A DNA stretch of 64,000 bases from Virgibacillus dokdonensis (GTDB taxonomy: Bacteria; Bacillota; Bacilli; Bacillales; Amphibacillaceae), in contig NZ_LT745763.1 of assembly GCF_900166595.1 (NCBI RefSeq), forward strand, positions 2,600,986-2,664,985, written 5' to 3'. How positions within the stretch are numbered: the first letter of the stretch is position 1; every line of letters starts with the position of its first letter. The notes under the pieces were generated by a model. The model worked only from the letters and a program-made list of their open reading frames with translations, did not search any database and was not told the origin of the DNA. Positions 1 to 9,134 of this stretch are shown here, one piece after another. The translations under genes and the position numbers were made by a program.

Positions 1-262
1 CACCTGTCCCCTCCTGCTTTATCTATGGATAGTTAATATAAGTTCAAGTTGAAAATAATATTATGAATAAACGGTTACAAGCTCAATCGAAATACGACTG
101 GGACTATGCAACTAATGCTTACGTGCACACCTCTCTAAAAATTCTAAACAATTATTTCAGTGATATAGGTGTAATAAGTATGCACAAAGAATAGCTTACC
201 GTAGATATAATAGCAAATTTTTTGCTTCATTCTGCTTCATCAAAAGGGCCTCTCCTTCGAGG

Positions 263-2110
263 TTATTTTCCGATAAAGCGAAATAGATCACCAAGGATAA
301 TTTGATCCGAAGCATATAATTCATTTCTCGCCGTTTCTAAATAATCAGTACATGTATTTGATTTGACAACCTGTTGCTTGTGCTTATCATAACAACGACC
401 ATTTACATAAGCATATTTACCTGTGACGATGCTTCCATCGCGAAACACAACAGGGGCTTCATTACCTCTCGTAAATAGATTGCGACTAAAATTTATTTGC
501 TCCTTATCTCGTACACCCATTAATTCAGAAACAGTTGCATGAATATCAATCGTTCCTCCCACTGTTTCTATCTTTTTTCCTTCTTGTCCTGGTACATGGA
601 TAATTACTGGCACCTTTTGTAGCTCAAGGTGGCTCATTTCCGTATCCTCTTGCCCAAGTAATTCATAAACGCCAGCTTCGTATTTTTGGGAAATACCATA
701 ATGATCTCCATAGATAACAAACACTGTATCTTCATACATGTCTTTTTCCTTTACTAATTCAAAAAAACGTTTTAATGCTTCATCCTCATACCGAACAGTT
801 GTTACATATCGATTAACAACACCTACAGATGTATTCGCAGGTGAAATAGATTGATCCTCTTCTTCTAATAAAAATGGAAAATGATTCGTTAACGTAAGGA
901 AACTTGCCATATAAGGTTCAGATAAATGAAGTAATTTTTCCATTGATTGTTCAAAAAAGGGAATATCTTTTAACCCATAATTAACCGAATTTTCTTCTGT
1001 CACATGATAATCTTTTTTCGAGAAAAATCTATCAAACCCTAACGATTGATACATATCGTCTCTATTCCAAAAAGAAGCATCATTTCCATGAAAAGCAGCA
1101 GCCGTATAGCCATTTGCTTCTCGCAAGATATGCGGTAAAGATTGAAATTCATTGTTCGGTCTGCGAACAAATACAGATCCACTTGGTAAAGGATATAAGC
1201 CAGTATTAATCATAAATTCAGCGTCAGATGTTTTTCCTTGCGCTGCTTGGTCGTATATATTGTTAAAATAAAAACTGTCTTGAATCAGCTCATTTAAAAA
1301 TGGGGTTATTTCTTTGCCATTCACTTTTTGGTTAACCACAAAATTCTGTGTAGACTCTAAACTAATAAAAACAACATTCTTTCCTTTCGCTATTCCAAAT
1401 TCCTGAAACGAATCCTTTTCTTCCTTACCTTGGATATACGATTGTACTTCTTTTACATCTGCCTCATCTGCAAAAGCTTTCATTACGGGAGATTTAACAC
1501 CATTTGCTATATTTATCAGCTGATAATTATATAAACCTAATGACTTCACTAGTTCTTCACGATCGTAATCTGTTTGTAAAAGAAACGGATTTTGAATGAG
1601 CGCAATGGCCAAAGTAAAGACAAGCAACCCCACACCAGTAAAAGCATATCTTTTCTTATTAGGTACTACTGGATGGTTTTTCTTTCTGTTCATTTTAAAA
1701 ATAACATACCCAATAACTGCAACATCCACAAATAACAACGTATCAAGCGGGGAAAAGAGTTCAACCGTGCTAGGTCCTAAACCTCCTACATTGTTCAATT
1801 GTAGTAAAACAGAAACGGTAACAAAATCAATATAAAACCGATAATATAGCACATTTGCATACAATAAGCCTAACAATAATAGATAAATGATAAATAGCAT
1901 AAGTGGAGACAAACGTTTTCTCCACAAGAAACTAATCCCAAACATGATCATAATAATGCCAATTGGGTTGATAAAAACGACCATGATATCAAACCAAGAA
2001 TAAAGCGGTAGTTGAAAAGTAGTAAAAGAAATAATGACTGATTTTAACCATAATAAGATAATCAGCGTCATCAATACATTTCTTTCAATCAACAGAGTTA
2101 ATTTTCGCAT
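263..2110 (-). CDS. LTA-synthase-like membrane sulfatase-fold enzyme
   Basis: A 615-residue LtaS-family protein, close to the usual 640 or so. About five membrane segments fill residues 10-180, followed by an extracellular alkaline-phosphatase-superfamily domain. Expected active-site residues are visible: E252 (LESTQN), nucleophile T294 (GKTSDAEF), W348/R350, H410 (LTNHFPF) and D469-H470 (YGDHYG). LtaS enzymes transfer glycerol-phosphate from phosphatidylglycerol onto a glycolipid anchor outside the membrane. This gene is last in a three-gene coupled operon and its start overlaps the upstream gene by 13 bases. The partners, a PlsY-like acyltransferase and a GNAT/aminotransferase fusion, are not standard LTA genes. 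I infer a paralogue acting on a special lipid or polymer rather than the housekeeping LtaS. Confidence 0.85.
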   Translation of the reverse strand: MRKLTLLIERNVLMTLIILLWLKSVIISFTTFQLPLYSWFDIMVVFINPIGIIMIMFGISFLWRKRLSPLMLFIIYLLLLGLLYANVLYYRFYIDFVTVSVLLQLNNVGGLGPSTVELFSPLDTLLFVDVAVIGYVIFKMNRKKNHPVVPNKKRYAFTGVGLLVFTLAIALIQNPFLLQTDYDREELVKSLGLYNYQLINIANGVKSPVMKAFADEADVKEVQSYIQGKEEKDSFQEFGIAKGKNVVFISLESTQNFVVNQKVNGKEITPFLNELIQDSFYFNNIYDQAAQGKTSDAEFMINTGLYPLPSGSVFVRRPNNEFQSLPHILREANGYTAAAFHGNDASFWNRDDMYQSLGFDRFFSKKDYHVTEENSVNYGLKDIPFFEQSMEKLLHLSEPYMASFLTLTNHFPFLLEEEDQSISPANTSVGVVNRYVTTVRYEDEALKRFFELVKEKDMYEDTVFVIYGDHYGISQKYEAGVYELLGQEDTEMSHLELQKVPVIIHVPGQEGKKIETVGGTIDIHATVSELMGVRDKEQINFSRNLFTRGNEAPVVFRDGSIVTGKYAYVNGRCYDKHKQQVVKSNTCTDYLETARNELYASDQIILGDLFRFIGK

Positions 2111-3720
2111 GAATGAATCTCCTTCTCCCTAGCAAACTGTTGATATACCTCAACAATAATCTCTATGCCTTTCATGATATGCGAAGCTTGTTGTTGTCCC
2201 ATAATAGCCACTTGAAACCAGTTATGGTTTAGTAAATAACTGCTTTCATAACTAACTTGAACCCCTTTTTGTTTTAACACATCGCCGAACTGACGTGAAC
2301 GAATTTCAGGAGGTAGACAAACTGTCACAATGCCCGGAGAATAATTTTCTCCAGTAAGCACTTGCATGCCAACGCTTTGAAAGGCATTGCTTATATCTCG
2401 AAATAGCTTTGTTTTATCTGGACAAAACTGCTGTAACGCAGCTTGCATAGCAAACAAACTATTGGATGAATGCGTAAACGGAATACTATCGCTTGTTTGA
2501 TACCTACCAAGGTCTAAATAACTAGGTATTGAATTTTGTGGAAAAAGCTTCTCGTGATGAAACACAATAGCTAATCCCGGGTATGAACCGATACCTTTTC
2601 CACTTACCGTGCTTGCTAAATAAACAGACTCTAAATGAAGCGGTAGAACACCAACCGTACTGCAAGCATCTATACATAAACGGACACCATATTTGTTACA
2701 TAGCTGCTTTAAATCTTCCAATGGATAAACATAGCCTGTTGATGTCTCGCAATGGACAGTCCATAGCCATTCTATTTCTGAATGCTCCACCAATGTTCGT
2801 TTTATTTCTTCTAAAGTAATCGGTGCACTCCACGACTTAGAAATGCTTTGGAAAGAAAGGCCAAATCTAACAGCTTGATCCATTAAACGTTCTCCAAACT
2901 CGCCATTTGACAGAATTAACCCTGCACCTGGAAGTGTTGTTAATTGAGCAGCGATCATATCATTTGCAAGTGTACCTGTCCCTACTGCAATTTCTACATA
3001 ATTAGCATTGGTTACATCACATAATTGTTGCTGTACCTCTTCCATCACTTTATGTACATCCTTCGCACGATGAGATATTGCTTTATCACTCCATGCTTTT
3101 TTTACAGCATCAGAAACCTCTACAGGACCTGGTAAAAAATTATAATTCTCTTGCCGTGCTTCTTTTCGCAACATTCGTTCAAATAATTTAGAGGCACGCT
3201 CAAAGTTTTTCTTCGTTAAATACATGGGTTGATACGGGGCTTCTTCTGTTCCAACTAATGGTCCAAACGCTTTAAACCCTAAATGCTTATAGAGCTTGGT
3301 TTGCCTTAATGTTCCAGAAATAACCGCCATATTAAACCCTTTTTCCAAACAATAGTCTACTAACGTTTCACAGAGACCATAAAAGATACGCCCTCCTCGA
3401 TACTGCTTTTTTATAGCTAATAGACGTATTTCACAAGGGGTTGCAGATACAGGTAAATAATCATCCACATTATCTAATTTCTGGTCAAGCGAAAAAGGTC
3501 TTTGATTATGAACCGAAATCATGCCAATTACTTCCTTGCCTCGTTTAGCAATAACATATGTATTCTTATCGTCAAAACGGTCTACTAATCTATGGTCGCT
3601 GTTCTTTTCATGCTGTGGAATCTCTTCAACAAACGTTTCATAGTTTAAACGATAGATTTGCTCTAACTCTTCTTCTAAGTCTGCTATCTTATAAATTACA
3701 AAGTATGATTCTTTCACCAT
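2098..3720 (-). CDS. GNAT acyltransferase fused to class-V aminotransferase
   Basis: A 540-residue two-domain protein. Residues 1-170 look like the GNAT/autoinducer-synthase-like acyltransferase fold (EIRLLAIKKQYRGGRI, then LYKHLGFKAFG). Residues 195-530 are a PLP class-V aminotransferase resembling the aminoethylphosphonate-pyruvate/alanine-glyoxylate type. It opens with NFLPGPVEVSDAV, has a cofactor Asp at D351 (CIDACSTVG) and the Schiff-base Lys at K375 (TVSGKGIGSYPG). The start codon overlaps the upstream stop (TAATG), implying translational coupling. An N-acyltransferase joined to an aminotransferase, between a PlsY-like and an LtaS-like gene, suggests an amino-containing head group or N-acyl product. 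That role is inference. Confidence 0.8.
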   Translation of the reverse strand: MVKESYFVIYKIADLEEELEQIYRLNYETFVEEIPQHEKNSDHRLVDRFDDKNTYVIAKRGKEVIGMISVHNQRPFSLDQKLDNVDDYLPVSATPCEIRLLAIKKQYRGGRIFYGLCETLVDYCLEKGFNMAVISGTLRQTKLYKHLGFKAFGPLVGTEEAPYQPMYLTKKNFERASKLFERMLRKEARQENYNFLPGPVEVSDAVKKAWSDKAISHRAKDVHKVMEEVQQQLCDVTNANYVEIAVGTGTLANDMIAAQLTTLPGAGLILSNGEFGERLMDQAVRFGLSFQSISKSWSAPITLEEIKRTLVEHSEIEWLWTVHCETSTGYVYPLEDLKQLCNKYGVRLCIDACSTVGVLPLHLESVYLASTVSGKGIGSYPGLAIVFHHEKLFPQNSIPSYLDLGRYQTSDSIPFTHSSNSLFAMQAALQQFCPDKTKLFRDISNAFQSVGMQVLTGENYSPGIVTVCLPPEIRSRQFGDVLKQKGVQVSYESSYLLNHNWFQVAIMGQQQASHIMKGIEIIVEVYQQFAREKEIHSCEN

Positions 3721-4277
3721 TAGTCCCCATTTCTATGCATAATTACAACAACAGACAGCATTATAAAATAAACTACTGTCAACTCGATATTTCTAAAGAA
3801 AATGAACAAGTTTAACGGGATACTACTAAACCCAATCATCGCTATTAACGTAAGATTTTTATGAAGCTGATACCCTACCAAGATGATAAAACCACAAACA
3901 ACTAAAGGGATAGGTGCTAACATAAGTGCTGTAGCTAAGTATACAACTACTCCCTTTCCTCCACGAAAACCTAGTTGTACTGGCCATAAATGACCTAGGA
4001 GAAGGGCAATAGCCATACACCCTAATATAATCGTATCCATTTCCCAAAAGCTGATAGCTATCCATAACGGAATAATTACCTTCCATGCATCTATGATTAC
4101 TGTAACAATAAACGCAGAACGACTAAAGACCCTCCCCGCATTTCTAGCTCCAGCATTCGTACTACCTAATTCTCTAATATCTTGTTGATAAAATAGTTTA
4201 CCAACATAATAGGCGCCATTTAAACAGCCAAATACATAGGCAACCAAAATCCAAATCACTTTTTCCAGTGGCTTCAC
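3720..4277 (-). CDS. PlsY-family acyl-phosphate:glycerol-3-phosphate acyltransferase-like protein
   Basis: A 185-residue integral membrane protein. PlsY transfers an acyl group from acyl-phosphate to glycerol-3-phosphate. Motif 1 (GSTNAGARNAGR, near residue 38) and motif 2 (GHLWP...FRGGKGV, near residue 95) are present. The third family motif near the C-terminus is cut short: the protein ends at HRNGD. This suggests a diverged paralogue rather than the essential PlsY, which would be expected elsewhere in the genome. It is the first gene of the coupled operon with the GNAT/aminotransferase fusion and the LtaS-like enzyme. Confidence 0.8.
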   Translation of the reverse strand: MKPLEKVIWILVAYVFGCLNGAYYVGKLFYQQDIRELGSTNAGARNAGRVFSRSAFIVTVIIDAWKVIIPLWIAISFWEMDTIILGCMAIALLLGHLWPVQLGFRGGKGVVVYLATALMLAPIPLVVCGFIILVGYQLHKNLTLIAMIGFSSIPLNLFIFFRNIELTVVYFIMLSVVVIMHRNGD

Positions 4278-4480
4278 CCCACATCGAACATATTCCGATT
4301 CTCTTTATATTCTAACATTATAATCCAAAAAATTTTAGCTTTCCAAAAATTATTCTCAAATAAAACCAGTATGAATTTACCATAAAGTGTTAGAAAAAAT
4401 TGGCTTAGCCAAGTCATAATGGGGGAATGCTTCGTATTTTTTATGTGATAAACCAAAAAAACGTATGCTTTCCTTTAATG

Positions 4481-4507
4481 TAAAAAGAAAAGCACCCGTT
4501 AAGATGC
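4481..4507 (-). terminator. Rho-independent terminator of the repeat-protein gene
   Basis: On the minus strand GCATC-TTAAC-GGGTGC forms a short stem followed by TTTTCTTTTT, 11 bases past the stop codon at 4518. Confidence 0.7.
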
Positions 4508-4517
4508 GTTTCAATAA

Positions 4518-5063
4518 CTATTCTTCTTGAAATGCTCCAATAAACGATATAACGGTGCCTACTGCTTGTATCCAACTTCCTACAACCCCAATTATACGCT
4601 GATCAGACTGATTGTTTTGAAGCGTTTGAATGCCGCTTATTGCTTGTAAAGAGTTACCAATACCTTGCAATAATGCTCCGATAGTATTTTCCCACACACC
4701 CTTTGTGTGATCAGCCCATTCATCACTAGCAACTAGAAAACTCCCCAATGCCTGCATCCACAGTCCTGTTATAATCCATTTTTCTTTTGTTATAGGATCA
4801 GAAGAACGATAAATCAACATTCCTACTATTACAGTTGAATTGCCCGTAGCTTGAACTTGGTACCCTAATTTTTCAAAAGAAGCCGTGGTTTCCCCATCAG
4901 CAGTGACGCCGCTTCCTAGAGCTTGTAATACATTACCTATTAATCGAAGTTGAAAACGTTGATCTTTACTTAAAGATAACTGGGGAGTGCTACCGATTGC
5001 CGCTTGTATCGTTCCAATTGCCGAAAGAAGAGATCCCGTTATTTCCTTTAGATTAGATGTCAT
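4518..5063 (-). CDS. small repetitive protein of GNxLQALG-type repeats (DUF6944-like)
   Basis: 181 residues with no signal peptide. About six degenerate repeats of the form G-x-x-(L/I)-Q-A-(L/I)-G recur roughly every 25-35 residues: AIGTIQAAIG, NVLQALGSG, YQVQATGNS, WMQALGSF, LLQGIGNSLQAISG and WIQAVGTV. The repeats look like stacked amphipathic helices. It resembles a Bacillaceae repetitive protein family I recall as DUF6944, whose function is unknown. It follows the zorAB-like pair on the same strand after a gap of about 200 bases and has its own terminator, so it is probably transcribed separately. Confidence 0.65.
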   Translation of the reverse strand: MTSNLKEITGSLLSAIGTIQAAIGSTPQLSLSKDQRFQLRLIGNVLQALGSGVTADGETTASFEKLGYQVQATGNSTVIVGMLIYRSSDPITKEKWIITGLWMQALGSFLVASDEWADHTKGVWENTIGALLQGIGNSLQAISGIQTLQNNQSDQRIIGVVGSWIQAVGTVISFIGAFQEE

Positions 5064-5271
5064 TTGATACCCATTCCATCATTTTCTGAACTGAACTTTT
5101 ACGTATTCAATAACTAGTGTATGACAGATATCGTATAAATGATTCTGCTAAAAGTGATTTTCCGGCTTTAAAGAGACGAAGATAGGGAAAGTTGTCATTT
5201 TTGATGCAGAAGCCTCTCTGCAATTACTCTCCTATCGTGTCTTGCAAAACGACTGTGCTTATTCCCTCCTT

Positions 5272-5964
5272 CTACCCACCTAAAATCTCTCTTGTTTTAT
5301 CCAATATTTCTTCGTCCTTCAGTCGAAATTTGAATTCCACTCTACGGGAAGCTTCTGCACTATAATTCCCGTTCTCATCTGCTCTTACGTCGGAGAATGA
5401 TTTACTATTCACCGTTAATTTATTTGCTAAATGCTGCTGGATATTCTTGTATGGAAAATCATCACTTAATAGGTAGGCAGCAACACTATATGCTCTATTC
5501 TGTGCTAACTGTAAATTATATAAATACGACCCATCACGGTCCGTATGACCTTCAATAATGATCTCTGCAACATACTCTTCGTACCCTTCTTGCAACAAAA
5601 TATCCAAATATTTGGGTACAAATTCGTCTAAAAAAGTATAAGAGTTAGCCTTTAACTCGTGCTTATCATAGGCAAACAAAATCTCTGTGTTAAAAATGAT
5701 GGCGCCCGTCTTTTCGTCTACTTCAACACCTAATTCAGAACCACCGAACTCTTCTTTTAAGTCTTCCACTAACTTTGCTCGTACACCCATAATTTGGTCT
5801 AACGTCTTTTTCATTTCTTCTATTTGTAAGGATTTAATAATCATCATAGCAACAAAAATTAGAATAAAGCAAAGTAAAATCGTTGTAAGTAAGTCTGTAA
5901 ATGATGGCCAAAAATGTCCTTCGTCCCTATTCTGCCTAAATAAACGCTCATATTTAGTATTCAT
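5272..5964 (-). CDS. ZorB-like / MotB-OmpA membrane protein
   Basis: 230 residues. One membrane helix lies near residues 20-42 with Asp24 (FWPSFTDLLTT) at the position of the proton-carrying Asp of MotB-type stators. A linker follows, then an OmpA/MotB peptidoglycan-binding domain (EGHTDRDGSYLYNLQLAQNR, later EASRRVEFKF). Its start overlaps the 3' end of the ZorA-like gene by 11 bases. In Zorya anti-phage systems ZorB pairs with ZorA as a proton-driven motor anchored in the cell wall. No ZorC, ZorD or ZorE-type effector gene is adjacent. A flagellar MotB is unlikely because the partner is much longer than MotA. Confidence 0.75.
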   Translation of the reverse strand: MNTKYERLFRQNRDEGHFWPSFTDLLTTILLCFILIFVAMMIIKSLQIEEMKKTLDQIMGVRAKLVEDLKEEFGGSELGVEVDEKTGAIIFNTEILFAYDKHELKANSYTFLDEFVPKYLDILLQEGYEEYVAEIIIEGHTDRDGSYLYNLQLAQNRAYSVAAYLLSDDFPYKNIQQHLANKLTVNSKSFSDVRADENGNYSAEASRRVEFKFRLKDEEILDKTREILGG

Positions 5965-7783
5965 TTTGGTTCAGCCTTATCGCATTGTTTGAAGTGTAAT
6001 TACGTTGAGAAAAAGCAGCCAATTGTTGGTTTAACATGTGAATTTCCCGCTGCAGATCCTGTACGCTTTGTTGGATTGCCCTTACTTGATTTTGCTGTGT
6101 CGTGTCATTCATTCTTCTTAGTTCATTCCATTCATTTCGCAGCCCTTCATTTACTTCACGCATGGACGCTTGGAGAGCTTGACCAATTTGATCTAATCGT
6201 TTTCCTACAGACCCTTCCAGATTATGAACATAATTGGCTAACGTATCCTTTAATATATGCACACTATTATCCAACTGGTTCTCGCGTTGCTGATGTGTTT
6301 GCGTCATTTGGGAAATGGTTCCATTTATTTCTTGTAACAATTGACTATTTTTCATATCCATTTGTTCAAAAGAACTTATCGTTTGCTGCAAATGTTTTTC
6401 AAATGCCATCGTATTTGTAGCCTGTGATTTTATATGATTGCTAAATGTACGGTTAAATTCTTTTAATTCTTGGAAACGATCCGATAATAAATGTTTATAT
6501 TCTGCTTGCGTTTGGTTAATGACTTCAAGTGCATTTGGAAGCTGTGTTAAACCATCTCCCATTTTATCAAATTCTCTCGACAATCCATATAGTTGTTCAA
6601 TTACACCTGATAGCTTTGTCGATAGATCCGCACCAAATATGGACCTAAATTCTTTGTTCTGTGCCTCCATTTGCACAACGAGTTGTTTGCTCTTTTCCTG
6701 TATCGAGGCGAAATTCTGTTGTAACGATGCCTGTTCATCTAATAAAGTAGATGTGAATTGTTTTATTTCCTCTGTAGAATCTAAAAAATTTTGCAACATG
6801 TCCATTTGCGAAATCGTTGCTTCTTTTATCTTCTCATACGTTTGTTCGAACGCTTTTACCTGTCGTTCGTTATGGCTATCCATACGTTTGAAATACGTAA
6901 ATAATGTAGCAAAATTTTCGTTTAGATTGTCCGTTCCCGCAGCAAAACTATCGGTTACTTTTTGCATATGTGTAAATAATTGCTGAAATGATTCGAGATT
7001 ATCTGAAAGCCCATGATTAAATGCAGCTAAGTCTTTAGCGGATTGTTCCAAACTTGAGGTGTAATTTTGAAATCCAGCAAAGGCGGCTTCTATTGTTTGA
7101 AAGGACTGTTGATTCGACTTTTGTAAATGCTGTATGGACGTATTAATCGCCTCTGAAAGGTTTACTAATTGTTGCAGTCCATTTTCCTCTGTGCCTTCTA
7201 ATCTCGTCTCCGTCATAAGCATAATATCTGTTAACATAAATTCTGTATTAAATACCTTTATTAATACCGTCATCACTAATGAAAATCCCATCCCAACAAT
7301 GCTCGTATAAAAAGCAACATCAATACCGGCTAATACACTTGCTACCCCTGTAACCACATCATTTCCTTGTAAATCAATACTACTTAAAGAAGAGGTTAAG
7401 CCAATAAATGTGCCAAGTACTCCTAATAATATAAACACAGACACAGTCATTTGCACCATTTTAATGAGACTAACGACAGAAATTTGCCATATACGCCAAT
7501 TCGAAAATTGCTCTTGAACAAATGTCTCCACTTTAACCATTTCTTGTTTTTGCTTTTGTTCATATTGTTCTTTCAATGTATTTAACGGCTCTACATTCAA
7601 ATTCCCCGTTGCTTTCAGGTGATTTCTGATCGTTTTTAATTTATTGTAAATGGTAATATGAATCAGCAAAGCCAATAGAAACATGACAAACAGGACAACA
7701 AAAATAAACTCAATAACGGAGCTGCTTAAAATAGCTTCCACTCTTTGTTTTGATGTAAATAATTCAAGAATAAATTCAACCAT
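5954..7783 (-). CDS. ZorA-like MotA/TolQ/ExbB channel protein with long coiled-coil tail
   Basis: 609 residues. Hydrophobic helices lie near residues 20-45, 105-135 (VFILLGVLGTFIGLTSSL, the MotA/ExbB signature) and 150-180. Residues 200-600 are almost entirely heptad-rich and Gln/Asn/Ser-rich coiled coil. MotA is about 260-290 residues, so the long cytoplasmic tail fits ZorA, where it carries the phage-sensing signal. The gene is first in a two-gene unit with the ZorB-like protein. What it would signal to is not visible nearby, so defence is inferred from architecture only. A different ion-driven cell-envelope role is possible. Confidence 0.75.
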   Translation of the reverse strand: MVEFILELFTSKQRVEAILSSSVIEFIFVVLFVMFLLALLIHITIYNKLKTIRNHLKATGNLNVEPLNTLKEQYEQKQKQEMVKVETFVQEQFSNWRIWQISVVSLIKMVQMTVSVFILLGVLGTFIGLTSSLSSIDLQGNDVVTGVASVLAGIDVAFYTSIVGMGFSLVMTVLIKVFNTEFMLTDIMLMTETRLEGTEENGLQQLVNLSEAINTSIQHLQKSNQQSFQTIEAAFAGFQNYTSSLEQSAKDLAAFNHGLSDNLESFQQLFTHMQKVTDSFAAGTDNLNENFATLFTYFKRMDSHNERQVKAFEQTYEKIKEATISQMDMLQNFLDSTEEIKQFTSTLLDEQASLQQNFASIQEKSKQLVVQMEAQNKEFRSIFGADLSTKLSGVIEQLYGLSREFDKMGDGLTQLPNALEVINQTQAEYKHLLSDRFQELKEFNRTFSNHIKSQATNTMAFEKHLQQTISSFEQMDMKNSQLLQEINGTISQMTQTHQQRENQLDNSVHILKDTLANYVHNLEGSVGKRLDQIGQALQASMREVNEGLRNEWNELRRMNDTTQQNQVRAIQQSVQDLQREIHMLNQQLAAFSQRNYTSNNAIRLNQNEY

Positions 7784-8037
7784 GCATTCTCCTCCTACTA
7801 CGTCCCAAATGTATTACTATATAGATATTCAAGGCATGTTCTAATCATGAATATAGATAGGAGAGAATCCGTTATTTTATTGTCTGATTAAAAAATGAAT
7901 AGGTTTGCGAAATAGTAGTTAAGGTAGCGGAGATCCTGTATTTACGAGTGTTTCGAACATTTTGCCAGCGCAAAAACAGGGAACAACAGGATCAGATCAT
8001 CTCATACAAACGATATTGTATGTCATGATTTTCAAGG

Positions 8038-8865
8038 CTAAAAAGAACGCCTTTCGCTACGTTGAATTGGATAAATCATAGCATTAACTAATCCCCCAAT
8101 AATAATGATCATAGCAGACATATAGAACCAAATCATTAATACAACAATACCTCCTAATTGTCCATAAAAAGCTGTATAATCGTTACGACTAACAAAAGTA
8201 GCAAATTGAAGGGAGATAATTTGCCAACCAATTGTAGCGACAAGCGCACCTGGAAGAACTTGCTTTACTTTAACACGTAGATTTGGAGTAAAATAATAAA
8301 GCAGAAGAAAAAAAGTAATGATTAAAAAACTACCAACTCCCCACTGGATAAAATCCCACAAACGATGAAAACTATCATTGGTAAATATATCGATCAAATA
8401 TGCCCTTAATGTTCTTTCCAAAACAGGAACAACAACGGAAAACAAGAAAACAATCATAAATCCTATAGTTAACATTAGCCCTTCGATTACTTGTCTTACG
8501 ATACTTTCCTTCTCATGCACGTTATAAGCCGTGTTAAGTATACGTTTCATGGATTGAAATCCCATTGAAGCAAGCCATACAGAAATAACCAAGCTTAAAG
8601 AAAGCAAGGGTTGATTTTGATTTGCGAGCACAGCAGTTAACGTATTTCTAATTAGACGATACGTTGTATCCGGTGCATACGGTTCAATTAGCGTTAAAAT
8701 ATAATCTTCATTAAAGGGCAAATAAGGAATTAACGAATAAATCACGAACAGAAACGGAAAAACAGATAGTAGGAAATAATAAGCCATTTGTGCAGAAAGA
8801 TCGTACACTTTATATATAAAAAATTTTCTCCCTAGTTCGTAAAAGAATAGTAAGATAGACATCAT
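8038..8865 (-). CDS. YihY/BrkB-family inner membrane protein
   Basis: 275 residues with about six hydrophobic segments, matching the YihY/UPF0761 family in length and motif order: early AYYFLLSVFPF, central SMKRILNTAYNV, and FYGQLGGIVVLMIWFY near the C-terminus. The biochemical role of the family is unsettled; earlier calls as ribonuclease BN were withdrawn. It stands alone. Two adjacent ATG codons follow an AAGGGG ribosome site, so the start could be three bases later. Confidence 0.8.
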   Translation of the reverse strand: MMSILLFFYELGRKFFIYKVYDLSAQMAYYFLLSVFPFLFVIYSLIPYLPFNEDYILTLIEPYAPDTTYRLIRNTLTAVLANQNQPLLSLSLVISVWLASMGFQSMKRILNTAYNVHEKESIVRQVIEGLMLTIGFMIVFLFSVVVPVLERTLRAYLIDIFTNDSFHRLWDFIQWGVGSFLIITFFLLLYYFTPNLRVKVKQVLPGALVATIGWQIISLQFATFVSRNDYTAFYGQLGGIVVLMIWFYMSAMIIIIGGLVNAMIYPIQRSERRSF

Positions 8866-8960
8866 AAGACCCCTTCCATCGTCTGTCTATCTTATTTCTG
8901 TCCGTTTATGTTTTTTTTATCCGACTTATACCATTGTTAGAAAAACTTCTAGAAATCCCT

Positions 8961-9134
8961 CTAATGCTCATTGGATTGTTTGTTGATTAAACGGACCATG
9001 TTCATGGAATAAATGAGTATTACTATTCCAAAAAAGAATAAGGGATCGAAGTTCAAATGTAGAAGTCCATATAACAATAGTAATAAGATTAAAATGAGAT
9101 GCAAAATATGAATAATGAAAAGTTGTTTTTCCAA
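8961..9134 (-). CDS. small single-helix membrane protein, TTG start
   Basis: A 57-residue reading frame beginning with TTG, eight bases after a good GAGGAG ribosome site. The product is Leu/Ile-rich (FIIHILHLILILLLLLYG) with a second hydrophobic stretch (FFFGIVILIYS) and a polar tail ending NKQSNEH. This is a two-helix hairpin or a bent single span. It lies upstream of yihY on the same strand, about 95 bases away. I do not recognise a family. Support comes from the ribosome site, the clean hydrophobic pattern and the absence of a competing gene. Confidence 0.55.
   Translation of the reverse strand: MEKQLFIIHILHLILILLLLLYGLLHLNFDPLFFFGIVILIYSMNMVRLINKQSNEH

Noticed and set aside
1..262. Terminator or small gene at the left edge
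   Set aside because: Only a four-base-pair CCTC/GAGG stem is visible after the LtaS-like stop, and no frame has a ribosome site.
4274..4456. 60-residue minus-strand frame upstream of plsY-like gene
   Set aside because: It has no ribosome site, an unusual composition, and occupies the expected promoter region.
5272..7783. Flagellar motA/motB
   Set aside because: The channel protein is 609 residues with a very long coiled coil, more than twice MotA length, and no flagellar genes are near.
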